Part shown: piece by piece, positions 19,984 to 33,102 of the stretch
Layout: the number at the start of each line of letters is the position of its first letter
Numbering within the stretch: position 1 is the stretch's first letter
DNA from: Stomorhina lunata
Taxonomy: Eukaryota > Arthropoda > Insecta > Diptera > Rhiniidae
DNA length: 64,000 nt
NCBI GenBank assembly: GCA_933228675.1
Contig: OW121741.1
Location: 52,929,186 to 52,993,185 of the forward strand
Direction of reading: 5' to 3'
The notes under the pieces: model-generated
The model's input: the letters and a program-made list of their open reading frames with translations, nothing else
The model's database searches: none
What the model was told of the DNA's origin: nothing
Translations under genes and position numbers: made by a program

Positions 19984-21390
19984 TACTTGTTCGAAACTAA
20001 CATTTATTTCCAAATTATTGTCCTTATATCATGCTTTGATATTATTATACTCTACCTAGGTAGCTGTCCATAAAATCAAATGGAAAATTGTACCTGTTAA
20101 AATTCATCCTTTATTTCACTGAAAGATATTTTAAAAATTTTTTCATGGAATTTTTAAAATGCAGTGAATAAATTTAGGAAGTTTTATTTAATGTCATAAA
20201 AGACCAATTATAATAATTTTTAAGTATAAAAAAACCCTTTAACGCTTATGAGTAACAGGCTAGGTAACATTTCTTAAAAAATGGAAAATTTTAACTGTTA
20301 AAATTTATTCTGTACTTTACTGAAATACATTTTAAAGGTTTTTTCCCTATAATTTTTAGCAGGTAATTGAAATATCTCTGCAAAATTAAATATTTTCAAA
20401 ATTCTTTGAAAAATTCCCTAAAAAATTTAGGGAAGTTTTTTTTTAAGATACCAACCATTTGAATAAAAATTTAAACCACTAATAACTTTCCTCTTATTGA
20501 AATAACTATCTGCAATTTGTATTTATGACAGTGAATGATTTCTAAAATAAATTTACTAGTAATTTTGATAGAATTTTGCTTGTAAAAATGTTGAGTATTT
20601 TCATTAAAATAAAAAAAGTGTTCTACGGGCGGGTCCGGGCGGTTGCAAAAGTATATATAGGCTTAAAGGGAACACTCTTGGCTTTCTTTGGGTGGTTTCG
20701 ATTTTTGTTTCCATTTGTTTCTTTAAAAGTTATACACTACTTGAAATTTTATGAGTATATGGTGATTTTAAATTTTTTACATAACACCTTAACTACAAAT
20801 TATACAGGGTGCGCAAATACCATTTGTTAAAACCAACAGTCCACCCAACATAACAAAAAAAAAAAAACCGCAGCCCATTAGCATTAATAGTTTTCAAGAA
20901 ATCGTAATTAATATGAGATCAAAAATTACAATTTTTCTTTCATGCCACGCCCACTACAGCGAATATTCTTTAAAAATCGCAAAAATTTTCAATAAAACCA
21001 AATGCAAAAAATTTATAACCGAATCATATTTTCAATAACTTACCTTATTTTAAAACAAGTAAGAGTGGTATATTCGGCTATGCCGAATCTTGGATACCCT
21101 TCACCAATGGTGTTCCAAAAGTAAAGTACAACATCGTAAGAATATATTGATAATTATATATTTTCTGTTTACTGACTTAGTTGAGCCCCACACAAATGCT
21201 TCATATGTATATTTATTTTCTTTTGTTCATACTAAATGTAATTCCTAGCAATATTTGGTTATACTAGTAAAAGGTGGCGCAAAAGTAATCCTCCTATCAG
21301 AAAATGCTCTAAATTTTGCGATTGGCCCCTAATGTCAATTCTGTTTTGACATTTGTGTAGTAAACACTTGCAAAATACATGTAATAAACA
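19984..21390. repeat. long spacer of unit 4, two deletions
   Basis: It starts directly at ...TACTTGTTCGAAAC because the Transib N-terminus and its upstream DNA are gone. A further 37-bp deletion at 20943/20944 joins TTTCAT to GCCACG, with CAT at both edges. The rest (repeat dimer, GC-rich patch, hairpin, mariner terminal repeat) is as in unit 1. No gene seen. Confidence 0.75.
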
Positions 21391-22464
21391 TTGTTACTCT
21401 ACACTGCTCCAGAACGCGGAATATTGGTGACTATTTATTTGAACAATAATCGGTCGGTGACTTTGGCACAACGTGAATTTCGTCGCAGATTTCCTGGCCG
21501 TCCAACGCCTACTGGTGAAATACTGCGACGTTTAGCCGCTCGCCTCGAAGAGACTGGCACAACACGAGATGCTGCCAGACGTGGCAGAACCCGGAGTCAC
21601 CGTTCTGTAGAGAATATTGCTCCTGTTACCGAGGATGTCATGGAAGCGCCGTCGACATCGACCAGACGACGTGCTACGCAAATGGGTATCAGTCGACGGT
21701 CTTTGCAGCGAATTTTGGTAAAAGATTTGAAGATGTTTCCGTACAAAGTCCAGACGGTGCATCAGCTGTTAGCTGCTGACCGCCAATCGCGTCTAACATA
21801 CGCTCAAGCCATCCTTAATCACCACCAAGAGGAAGATGATTTTTCATCAAAAATAATCATGAGTGATGAGGCCCATTTCCATCTTAGCGGGGACGAAGAG
21901 CCACTACACTCGCTCAAAGTCACTGTATGGTGTGCTGTTTTCGCTGGAGGAGTCATCGGACCTTTTTTCTTCGAAACGGTTATTGTGAATGGTGAGCGCT
22001 ACAGAGCAATGATTAACGAGTTCCGTTTGCCGCAACTTGATGAATTGGGATTGGAAAACATGTTCCAACAGGACGGTGCAACGGCACACACTGCACGTGC
22101 CACAACCGATATGCTGAAGGATGCATTTCCCGGGCGCCTAATCTTCCGTTTTGGCGATTTGCACTGGCCAGCAAGATCGCCTGATTTGACCGCTGCAGAC
22201 TTCTTTTTGTGGGGCTTTTTGAAGTCGCGGGTTTATGTCAACAAGCCTCAGACTCTTGCAGCTCTTAAAGACAATATCCGTCAAGAATGTGAGGAACTAT
22301 CGCCGGAAGTTTTGGCCAAAGTGATGGAAAATGCCATAAAAAGGGCTCGAATGACAATCAACTGTGACGGCGCACAGTGGTTCAGAATCGTTTTTCATTG
22401 GCCAAAACTCTGTAACTTTTTAACTATTAAAGATTTAGTAGTTCTTTTTTTAATCAATAGATAA
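21391..22464 (+). pseudogene. M4: DD41D mariner transposase, 14-codon in-frame deletion
   Basis: The 357-codon frame keeps Asp159 and both downstream catalytic Asp residues. The 15 codons between HLSG and EEPLHS are replaced by a single Asp, a net loss of 42 bp at about 21891. This is the same lesion as in M5-M13 but with one extra G, so only here does the frame survive. Pro67 of the GRPR-like linker is Thr (RRGRTRS), a change shared by all later copies. The missing segment lies just after the first catalytic strand, so activity is doubtful. Confidence 0.85.
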
Positions 22465-22869
22465 CATCTGTAGCTTTTTCAATTGTAAGTTTTATTAAGA
22501 TCGGTACAGTGGTTCTTAAGAAATTTAAGCTTGAAATTCAATTTTCGATTTTTTTCATCTTTATTTTGTTTCAAATCTGCCAACTCATTTTTGACCCACT
22601 TCCTCTCAACCGATTTGGCTCAAATTTGGGCCACAAGTCGTCCTTGGATAATATTTTGTTATCCTTAGGGTGCCCCCTTTCTCGTTAAGGTATTTACAGT
22701 ATTTTTATTAGGGTGGCCCTAATTTTTTTTTAAATAAAAGAATGTAACATAATTTTTCTTTAAATATATATTTATTTGTAGTCATAAATAGATTGTAGAT
22801 AAATAAAATAATATTTAATATTGATATTTGTATACTTTATTGCACTCAAATGTTAAATGCAAATTATAA
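22465..22869. repeat. short spacer of unit 4/5, internal deletion
   Basis: The stretch after GGTGGCCCTAATTTT is shortened by about 50 bp near 22722, probably between T-runs, so TTTATGCTTAATAATAC and its neighbours are absent. Otherwise like unit 1. No gene seen. Confidence 0.65.
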
Positions 22870-24781
22870 TTATTGTTTATTTGGCTGGAATACTTCTTGT
22901 AAATATTTTATATTCTGCTCTGTATTACTGCTGTCCTGTAGCAGTGCTTTAACTTCGGCACTTAGGATTTACTTTCCATTGACTTCGAATGCTACAGATG
23001 AATGGATCTGATGTTGCTCCAATTGGTAATAAATGGTGCTTAATGACATCTTCTCCATGATAAAGAACTTTGTGCACTGTTGCTGTCATATTTCTATAAT
23101 TGTATTTGGATGTATATATCGCAACAGTTTCCTTGGCATAATCACCAAATTTTTTAGCATTAATTTGTTCATTGCACGCAAGTACTTCAGTAATTGTTTT
23201 AAATCTTGAAATAAGATCTATATCAACACCTGTTATATCAGATGTAGTTTCGGGATCCAAAAATAATTTTCTTGCAGTATTGCCATCGTTTGTTTTGCCT
23301 GATCCTTGTTTTGGTTGATCTATAATTAAGCCGTGTTTGAGAAATGCATCTTGAACTTGTTTCTTTTTCAATTTTCTTTTCTCTTTGTTGGTGTCATTAT
23401 TTCTTACTGATCCTGAAGATCCGAAGTCCAAATCATAGCTAATTTTCAGTATGTGTTCCATAAATCTTATTCTCGTATGTAGCGGTGATAATCCAAATTC
23501 AAATGCATCAATACTATCTAGTGACTTTGTAGGTTCTTGGTTTAACTGACTTGATGTTGCTTTACATATAATACAGCTGGATGAAGCTTTTGTATCAGTC
23601 AAAGCCTGGGCAGTTTTTCCGTCTATCATTGAAAGTATTAATTGATAATTAAATTTAATAGTATGTTCATCTATCTCTAACTCTAATGGCTTTAGTGTTG
23701 AAATTTGAGCTCTGATGTCACTTATTTCATTCTTAATGGTATCATGAGTTTCCTTTTTAAATTCAAATTTTATTGGTCTGCAGTACTTCGTGGACGATGG
23801 AGTATGATTTTTCCAAATAAAATTTGTTTGCATTGTGTTGGACGAAGGTTCCGAGTCTTCTAAGTTTTTTATTAATCGCAATGGCACAAATGACACCATG
23901 AACATATCTGTGTCAGAAATATCTTCACATAAAAATTGTTTATATTGTTTTTGTCCTGAAGATCCATCGCATCCCCATTTACAAAAGAGAGTTAAATTGC
24001 AGTTTCCATGTTTTTTTAAATCACTTCCTTTAAGTGATTGCAGCAAACTTTCAGCTGTATGATCAATTAGAGCTTGCAGTTGTACCTGTGCAGAAATTTG
24101 TGTGATTTTCATAGATTCCTTTGGAGGATAGCACTCCTTTTTAGCTGCAATTATGTGATGATATGACGGGTATAAATTTAAGCCTTTTTCGATCGCACGC
24201 AATCTGAGTTGAGTATACTGGTGTTTTGTTAGCTTTAAATCCAGAAATAATGCAAGTGCTTCCTCGTTTGTAAACTGTTTTTCCTCGTTTGGTGTTGGAA
24301 TGCTTTTAAGAGCCCGTTTTGTTCTCACCGGACTAGCAGAAAGGACTTTCTGAATGATATCTACTTTCGCTAATTGTTTTTCTGATCGAAGTTTATGCAG
24401 AAAACTATCTTTAATGTTTTCACATCCGATTTCTTAATTTAAATTCTTCAGTTTTCGTCTCTTAGATCTATCGCTACAGTTATCTAACGGTTTTTGTGGT
24501 CTTCCACAACTCCCATCATTTGTTGTTTCTGAAATGATCTGGATACGGAGTTCACCTTCTAACCAATTCGCAAAGCGCTTGTAAAATTTACGTTTACTAA
24601 AGTCAACTTCCTTGTAGTATCTATTCAATGTTTTGACGAAATTAGATACTTTGTTTTTTATTTCCAGTTGTGTTTCAATGTAGATACTATTTATATTCAG
24701 TTTTGTTTGAATATGGCTTAGAACACCATCTTTATTTTTAAAATATTCTTCGGCCAATTCTTTATAGCTGAAAGTCTCCAT
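22870..24781 (-). pseudogene. T5: Transib/RAG1-like transposase, C-terminal frameshift
   Basis: The core frame runs 22949-24328. An 8-bp deletion near 22965 (TTAGGTCCGAAGGATT reduced to TTAGGATT, with AGG at both edges) shifts the last ~35 codons, so the frame ends ...VNPKCRS. The shared TAA is at 24434-24436. Marker residues Ala in TKRALKSIP and Gln in KITQISAQ link this copy to T6 and T7. The catalytic-Glu segment is absent. Confidence 0.87.
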
Positions 24782-26813
24782 ATTTTAATTTAGCCGAAAA
24801 TAATGTACTTTTAAAGAGCTTTGAAATAAAACTTCCAAATATTTATCAACCTTTTTAAATCGAATACTTGTTCGAAACTAACATTTATTTCCAAATTATT
24901 GTCCTTATATCATGCTTTGATATTATTATACTCTACCTAGGTAGCTGTCCATAAAATCAAATGGAAAATTGTACCTGTTAAAATTCATCCTGTATTTCAT
25001 TGAAAGATATTTTAAAAATTTTTTCATGGAATTTTTAAAATGCAGTGAATAAATTTAGGAAGTTTTATTTAATGTCATAAAAGACCAATTATAATAATTT
25101 TTAAGTATAAAAAAACCCTTTAACGCTGATGAGTAACAGGCTAGGTAACATTTCTTAAAAAAAATGGAAAATTTTAACTGTTAAAATTTATTCTGTACTT
25201 TACTGAAATACATTTTAAAGGTTTTTTCCCTATAATTTTTAGCAGGTAATTGAAATATCTGTGCAAAATGAAAAATTTTCAAAATTCTTTGAAAAATTCC
25301 TTAAAAAATGCAGGGAAGTTTTTTTTTAAGATACCAACCATTTGAATAAAATTTTAAACCACTAATAACTTTCCTCTTATTGAAATAACTATCTGCAATT
25401 TGTATTTATGACAGTGAATGATTTCTAAAATAAATTTACTAGTAATTTTGATAGAATTTTGCTTGTAAAAATGTTGAGTATTTTCATTAAAATAAAAAAA
25501 GTGTTCTACGGGCGGGTCCGGGCGGTTGCAAAAGTATATATAGGCTTAAAGGGAACACTCTTGGCTTTCTTTGGGTGGTTTCGATTTTTGTTTCCATTTG
25601 TTTCTTTAAAAGTTATACACTACTTGAAATTTTATGAGTATATGGTGATTTTAAATTTTTTACATAACACCTTAACTACAAATTATACAGGGTGCAAATA
25701 CCATTTGTTAAAACCAACAGTCCACCCAACATAACAAAAAAAAAAACCGCAGCCCATTAGCATTAATAGTTTTCAAGAAATCGTAATTAATATGAGATCA
25801 AAAATTACAATTTTTCTTTCATTTCTAAATTAACCAAAATTCCTTGTCTTTAGCAGCATGCCACGCCCACTACAGCGAATATTCTTTAAAAATCGCAAAA
25901 ATTTTCAATAAAACCAAATGCAAAAAATTTATAACCGAATCATATTTTCAATAACTTACCTTATTTTAAAACAAGTAAGAGTGGTATATTCGGCTATGCC
26001 GAATCTTGGATACCCTTCACCAATGGTGTTCCAAAAGTAAAGTACAACATCGTAAGAATATATTGATAATTATATATTTTCTGTTTACTGACTTAGTTGA
26101 GCCCCACACAAATGCTTCATATGTATATTTATTTTCTTTTGTTCATACTAAATGTAATTCCTAGCAATATTTGGTTATACTAGTAAAAGGTGACGCAAAA
26201 GTAATCCTCCTATCAGAAAATGCTCTAAATTTTGCGAACATAACAAAAAAAAACCGCAGCCCATTAGCATTAATAGTTTTCAAGAAATCGTAATTAATAT
26301 GAGATCAAAAATTAAAATTTTTCTTTCATTTCTAAATTAACCAAAATTCCTTGTCTTTAGCAGCATGCCACGCCCACTACAGCGAATATTCTTTAAAAAT
26401 CGCAAAAATTTTCAATAAAACCAAATGCAAAAAATTTATAACCGAATCATATTTTCAATAACTTACCTTATTTTAAAACAAGTAAGAGTGGTATATTCGG
26501 CTATGCCGAATCTTGGATACCCTTCACCAATGGTGTTCCAAAAGTAAAGTACAACATCGTAAGAATATATTGATAATTATATATTTTCTGTTTACTGACT
26601 TAGTTGAGCCCCACACAAATGCTTCATATGTATATTTATTTTCTTTTGTTCATACTAAATGTAATTGCTAGCAATATTTGGTTATACTAGTAAAAGGTGG
26701 CGCAAAAGTAATCCTCCTATCAGAAAATGCTCTAAATTTTGCGATTGGCCCCTAATGTCAATTCTGTTTTGACATTTGTGTAGTAAACACTTGCAAAATA
26801 CATGTAATAAACA
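24782..26813. repeat. long spacer of unit 5 with 508-bp tandem duplication
   Basis: The spacer is about 500 bp longer than in unit 1 because 25728-26236 is repeated at 26237-26743. It also carries the 2-bp deletion GGGTGCAAATACC (GC missing) near 25692. No gene seen. Confidence 0.8.
25728..26743 (+). repeat. 508-bp direct duplication in unit 5
   Basis: Copy 1 (25728-26236) and copy 2 (26237-26743) run from AACATAACAAAA to ATTTTGCG, so each contains hairpin and mariner terminal repeat. The copies are not identical. Copy 1 has AATTCCTAGC and GGTGACGC, while copy 2 has AATTGCTAGC and GGTGGCGC. The first Transib-proximal variant matches unit 4 and the second matches units 6 and 8-12, so two different parental units were joined. 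Confidence 0.88.
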
Positions 26814-27877
26814 TTGTTACTCTATACTGCTCCAGAACGCGGAATATTGGTGACTATTTATTTGAACAATAATCGGTCGGTGACTTTGGCACAACGTGAA
26901 TTTCGTCGCAGATTTCCTGGCCGTCCAACGCCTACTGGTGAAATACTGCGACGTTTAGCCGCTCGCCTCGAAGAGACTGGCACAACACGAGATGCTGCCA
27001 GACGTGGCAGAACCCGGAGTCACCGTTCTGTAGAGAATATTGCTGCTGTAACCGAGGATGTCATGGAAGCGCCGTCGACATCGACCAGACGACGTGCCAC
27101 GAAAATGGGTATCAGTCGACGGTCTTTGCAGCGAATTTTGGTAAAAGATTTGAAGATGTTTCCGTACAAAGTCCAGACGGTGCATCAGCTGTTAGCTGCT
27201 GACCGCCAATCGCGTCTAACATACGCTCAAGCCATCCTTAATCACCACCAAGAGGAAGATGATTTTTCATCAAAAATAATCATGAGTGATGAGGCCCATT
27301 TCCATCTTAGCGGGACGAAGAGCCACTACACTCGCTCAAAGTCACTGTATGGTGTGCTGTTTTCGCTGGAGGAGTCATCGGACCTTTTTTCTTCGAAACG
27401 GTTATTGTGAATGGTGAGCGCTACAGAGCAATGATTAACGAGTTCCGTTTGCCGCAACTTGATGAATTGGGATTGGAAAACATGTTCCAACAGGACGGTG
27501 CAACGGCACACACTGCACGTGCCACAACCGATATGCTGAAGGATGCATTTCCCGGGCGCCTAATCTTCCGTTTTGGCGATTTGCACTGGCCAGCAAGATC
27601 GCCTGATTTGACCGCTGCAGACTTCTTTTTGTGGGGCTTTTTGAAGTCGCGGGTTTATGTCAACAAGCCTCAGACTCTTGCAGCTCTTAAAGACAATATC
27701 CGTCAAGAATGTGAGGAACTATCGCCGGAAGTTTTGGCCAAAGTGATGGAAAATGCCATAAAAAGGGCTCGTCACTGTGACGGCGCACAGTGGTTCAGAA
27801 TCGTTTTTCATTGGCCAAAGCTCTGTAACTTTTTAACTATTAAAGATTTAGTAGTTCTTTTTTTAATCAATAGATAA
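26814..27877 (+). pseudogene. M5: DD41D mariner transposase, frameshifted by 43-bp deletion
   Basis: The 43-bp deletion after CTTAGCGGG (joint 27314/27315) splits the gene into 26814-27410 (198 codons, ending in ~30 out-of-frame codons) and 27407-27877 (156 codons, with Asp242 and Asp284). Further markers are Lys97 (ATKMGISRR) and a net 9-bp loss giving KRARHCDG near the end. These are shared with M6 and M13. Confidence 0.87.
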
Positions 27878-28214
27878 CATCTGTAGCTTTTTCAATTGTA
27901 GCTTTTTCAATCTCAACCGATTTGGCTCAAATTTGGGCCACAAGTCGTCCTTGGATAATATTTTGTTATCCTTAGGGTGCCCCCTTTCTCGTTAAGGTAT
28001 TTACAGTATTTTTATTAGGGTGGCCCTAATTTTAATTTATGCTTAATAATACTTACATATTACCTAGTTTTTTTTTAAATAAAATAATGTAACATAATTT
28101 TTCTTTAAATATATATTTATTTGTAGTCATAAATAGATTGTAGATAAATAAAATAATATTTAATATTGATATTTGTATACTTTATTGCACTCAAATGTTA
28201 AATGCAAATTATAA
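27878..28214. repeat. short spacer of unit 5/6, ~100-bp deletion with 16-bp repeat
   Basis: The word TGTAGCTTTTTCAAT occurs twice in a row near 27881-27911, and then CTCAACCGATTTGG follows directly. The AAGTTTTATTAAG...CCACTTCC stretch of other units is lost. The same joint is found after M6 and M13. No gene seen. Confidence 0.7.
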
Positions 28215-30172
28215 TTATTGTTTATTTGGCTGGAATACTTCTTGTAAATATTTTATATTCTGCTCTGTATTACTGCTGTCCTGTAGCAGTGCTTTAACTT
28301 CGGCACTTAGGTCCGAAGGATTTACTTTCCATTGACTTCGAATGCTACAGATGAATGGATCTGATGTTGCTCCAATTGGTAATAAATGGTGCTTAATGAC
28401 ATCTTCTCCATGATAAAGAACTTTGTGCACTGTTGCTGTCATATTTCTATAATTGTATTTGGATGTGTATATCGCAACAGTTTCCTTGGCATAATCACCA
28501 AATTTTTTAGCATTAATTTGTTCATTGCACGCAAGTACTTCAGTAATTGTTTTAAATCTTGAAATAAGATCTATATCAACACCTGTTATATCAGATGTAG
28601 TTTCGGGATCCAAAAAGAATTTTCTTGCAGTATTGCCATCGTTTGTTTTTCCTGATCCTTGTTTTGGTTGATCTATAATTAAGCCGTGTTTGAGAAATGC
28701 ATCTTGAACTTGTTTCTTTTTCAATTTTCTTTTCTCTTTGTTGGTGTCATTATTTCTTACTGATCCTGAAGATCCGAAGTCCAAATCATAGCTAATTTTC
28801 AGTATGTGTTCCATAAATCTTATTCTCGTATGTAGCGGTGATAATCCAAATTCAAATGCATCAATACTATCTAGTGACTTTGTAGGTTCTTGGTTTAACT
28901 GACTTGATGTTGCTTTACATATAATACAGCTGGATGAAGCTTTTGTATCAGTCAAAGCCTGGGCAGTTTTTCCGTCTATCATTGAAAGTATTAATTGATA
29001 ATTAAATTTAATAGTATGTTCATCTATCTCTAACTCTAATGGCTTTAGTGTTGAAATTTGAGCTCTGATGTCACTTATTTCATTCTTAATGGTATCATGA
29101 GTTTCCTTTTTAAATTCAAATTTTATTGGTCTGCAGTACTTCGTGGACGATGGAGTATGATTTTTCCAAATAAAATTTGTTTGCATTGTGTTGGACGAAG
29201 GTTCCGAGTCTTCTAAGTTTTTTATTAATCGCAATGGCACAAATGACACCATGAACATATCTGTGTCAGAAATATCTTCACATAAAAATTGTTTATATTG
29301 TTTTTGTCCTGAAGATCCATCGCATCCCCATTTACAAAAGAGAGTTAAATTGCAGTTTCCATGTTTTTTTAAATCACTTCCTTTAAGTGATTGCAGCAAA
29401 CTTTCAGCTGTATGATCAATTAGAGCTTGCAGTTGTACCTGTGCAGAAATTTGTGTGATTTTCATAGATTCCTTTGGAGGATAGCACTCCTTTTTAGCTG
29501 CAATTATGTGATGATATGACGGGTATAAATTTAAGCCTTTTTCGATCGCACGCAATCTGAGTTGAGTATACTGGTGTTTTGTTAGCTTTAAATCCAGAAA
29601 TAATGCAAGTGCTTCCTCGTTTGTAAACTGTTTTTCCTCGTTTGGTGTTGGAATGCTTTTAAGAGCCCGTTTTGTTCTCACCGGACTAGCAGAAAGGACT
29701 TTCTGAATGATATCTACTTTCGCTAATTGTTTTTCTGATCGAAGTTTATGCAGAAAACTATCTTTAATGTTTTCACATCCGATTTCTTAATTTAAATTCT
29801 TCAGTTTTCGTCTCTTAGATCTATCGCTACAGTTATCTAACGGTTTCGTCTCTTAGATCTATCGCTACAGTTATCTAACGGTTTTTGTGGTCTTCCACAA
29901 CTCCCATCATTTGTTGTTTCTGAAATGATCTGGATACGGAGTTCACCTTCTAACCAATTCGCAAAGCGCTTGTAAAATTTACGTTTACTAAAGTCAACTT
30001 CCTTGTAGTATCTATTCAATGTTTTGACGAAATTAGATACTTTGTTTTTTATTTCCAGTTGTGTTTCAATGTAGATACTATTTATATTCAGTTTTGTTTG
30101 AATATGGCTTAGAACACCATCTTTATTTTTAAAATATTCTTCGGCCAATTCTTTATAGCTGAAAGTCTCCAT
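28215..30172 (-). pseudogene. T6: Transib/RAG1-like transposase with 38-bp tandem duplication
   Basis: The core frame of 488 codons (28215-29681) is free of stops. The N-terminal piece has a 38-bp direct duplication (29808-29845 and 29846-29883, starting TCGTCTCTTAGATC) that shifts its frame, so it ends as ...SKRRNR at 29837. The family TAA at 29787-29789 remains. Marker Gln in KITQISAQ. The catalytic-Glu segment is absent. Confidence 0.87.
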
Positions 30173-31701
30173 ATTTTAATTTAGCCGAAAATAATGTACT
30201 TTTAAAGAGCTTTGAAATAAAACTTCCAAATATTTATCAACCTTTTTAAATCGAATACTTGTTCGAAACTAACATTTATTTCCAAATTATTGTCCTTATA
30301 TCATGCTTTGATATTATTATACTCTACCTAGGTAGCTGTCCATAAAATCAAATGGAAAATTGTACCTGTTAAAATTCATCCTGTATTTCACTGAAAGATA
30401 TTTTAAAAATTTTTTCATGGAATTTTTAAAATGCAGTGAATAAATTTAGGAAGTTTTATTTAATGTCATAAAAGACCAATTATAATAATTTTTAAGTATA
30501 AAAAAACCCTTTAACGCTGATGAGTAACAGGCTAGGTAACATTTCTTAAAAAAAAATGGAAAATTTTAACTGTTAAAATTTATTCTGTACTTTACTGAAA
30601 TACATTTTAAAGGTATTTTCCCTATAATTTTTAGCAGGTAATTGAAATATCTGTGCAAAATGAAAAATTTTCAAAATTCTTTGAAAAATTCCTTAAAAAA
30701 TTCAGGGAAGTTTTTTTTTAAGATACCAACCATTTGAATAAAATTTTAAACCACTAATAACTTTCCTCTTATTGAAATAACTATCTGCAATTTGTATTTA
30801 TGACAGTGAATGATTTCTAAAATAAATTTACTAGTAATTTTGATAGAATTTTGCTTGTAAAAATGTTGAGTATTTTCATTAAAATAAAAAAAGTGTTCTA
30901 CGGGCGGGTCCGGGCGGTTGCAAAAGTATATATAGGCTTAAAGGGAACACTCTTGGCTTTCTTTGGGTGGTTTCGATTTTTGTTTCCATTTGTTTCTTTA
31001 AAAGTTATACACTACTTGAAATTTTATGAGTATATGGTGATTTTAAATTTTTTACATAACACCTTAACTACAAATTATACAGGGTGCGCAAATACCATTT
31101 GCTAAAACCAACAGTCCACCCAACATAACAAAAAAAAAAAACCGCAGCCCATTAGCATTAATAGTTTTCAAGAAATCGTAATTAATATGAGATCAAAAAT
31201 TAAAATTTTTCTTTCATTTCTAAATTAACCAAAATTCCTTGTCTTTAGCAGCATGCCACGCCCACTACAGCGAATATTCTTTAAAAATCGCAAAAATTTT
31301 CAATAAAACCAAATGCAAAAAATTTATAACCGAATCATATTTTCAATAACTTACCTTATTTTAAAACAAGTAAGAGTGGTATATTCGGCTATGCCGAATC
31401 TTGGATACCCTTCACCAATGGTGTTCCAAAAGTAAAGTACAACATCGTAAGAATATATTGATAATTATATATTTTCTGTTTACTGACTTAGTTGAGCCCC
31501 ACACAAATGCTTCATATGTATATTTATTTTCTTTTGTTCATACTAAATGTAATTGCTAGCAATATTTGGTTATACTAGTAAAAGGTGGCGCAAAAGTAAT
31601 CCTCCTATCAGAAAATGCTCTAAATTTTGCGATTGGCCCCTAATGTCAATTCTGTTTTGACATTTGTGTAGTAAACACTTGCAAAATACATGTAATAAAC
31701 A
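30173..31701. repeat. long spacer of unit 6
   Basis: Single-copy layout without the 508-bp duplication. It carries AATTGCTAGC, GGTGGCGC and the undeleted GGGTGCGCAAATACC, with CCATTTGCTAAAACC unique to this unit. No gene seen. Confidence 0.78.
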
Positions 31702-32765
31702 TTGTTACTCTATACTGCTCCAGAACGCGGAATATTGGTGACTATTTATTTGAACAATAATCGGTCGGTGACTTTGGCACAACGTGAATTTCGTCGCAGA
31801 TTTCCTGGCCGTCCAACGCCTACTGGTGAAATACTGCGACGTTTAGCCGCTCGCCTCGAAGAGACTGGCACAACACGAGATGCTGCCAGACGTGGCAGAA
31901 CCCGGAGTCACCGTTCTGTAGAGAATATTGCTGCTGTAACCGAGGATGTCATGGAAGCGCCGTCGACATCGACCAGACGACGTGCCACGAAAATGGGTAT
32001 CAGTCGACGGTCTTTGCAGCGAATTTTGGTAAAAGATTTGAAGATGTTTCCGTACAAAGTCCAGACGGTGCATCAGCTGTTAGCTGCTGACCGCCAATCG
32101 CGTCTAACATACGCTCAAGCCATCCTTAATCACCACCAAGAGGAAGATGATTTTTCATCAAAAATAATCATGAGTGATGAGGCCCATTTCCATCTTAGCG
32201 GGACGAAGAGCCACTACACTCGCTCAAAGTCACTGTATGGTGTGCTGTTTTCGCTGGAGGAGTCATCGGACCTTTTTTCTTCGAAACGGTTATTGTGAAT
32301 GGTGAGCGCTACAGAGCAATGATTAACGAGTTCCGTTTGCCGCAACTTGATGAATTGGGATTGGAAAACATGTTCCAACAGGACGGTGCAACGGCACACA
32401 CTGCACGTGCCACAACCGATATGCTGAAGGATGCATTTCCCGGGCGCCTAATCTTCCGTTTTGGCGATTTGCACTGGCCAGCAAGATCGCCTGATTTGAC
32501 CGCTGCAGACTTCTTTTTGTGGGGCTTTTTGAAGTCGCGGGTTTATGTCAACAAGCCTCAGACTCTTGCAGCTCTTAAAGACAATATCCGTCAAGAATGT
32601 GAGGAACTATCGCCGGAAGTTTTGGCCAAAGTGATGGAAAATGCCATAAAAAGGGCTCGTCACTGTGACGGCGCACAGTGGTTCAGAATCGTTTTTCATT
32701 GGCCAAAGCTCTGTAACTTTTTAACTATTAAAGATTTAGTAGTTCTTTTTTTAATCAATAGATAA
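31702..32765 (+). pseudogene. M6: DD41D mariner transposase, frameshifted
   Basis: Same 43-bp deletion (joint near 32202), Lys97 and the KRARHCDG ending as M5; the translated pieces (31702-32298 and 32295-32765) are the same as in M5. It differs from unit 5 mainly in lacking the duplicated upstream segment. Confidence 0.87.
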
Positions 32766-33102
32766 CATCTGTAGCTTTTTCAATTGTAGCTTTTTCAATC
32801 TCAACCGATTTGGCTCAAATTTGGGCCACAAGTCGTCCTTGGATAATATTTTGTTATCCTTAGGGTGCCCCCTTTCTCGTTAAGGTATTTACAGTATTTT
32901 TATTAGGGTGGCCCTAATTTTAATTTATGCTTAATAATACTTACATATTACCTAGTTTTTTTTTAAATAAAATAATGTAACATAATTTTTCTTTAAATAT
33001 ATATTTATTTGTAGTCATAAATAGATTGTAGATAAATAAAATAATATTTAATATTGATATTTGTATACTTTATTGCACTCAAATGTTAAATGCAAATTAT
33101 AA
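32766..33102. repeat. short spacer of unit 6/7
   Basis: Same shortened joint with the doubled TGTAGCTTTTTCAAT word as after M5, and the same AAATAAAATAATG variant. No gene seen. Confidence 0.68.

Noticed and set aside
26814..27877. Programmed frameshift joining the two mariner pieces in M5-M13
   Set aside because: The 198-codon piece ends in about 30 out-of-frame codons and 43 bp of conserved coding sequence is missing. This is an ordinary deletion, not a slip site.
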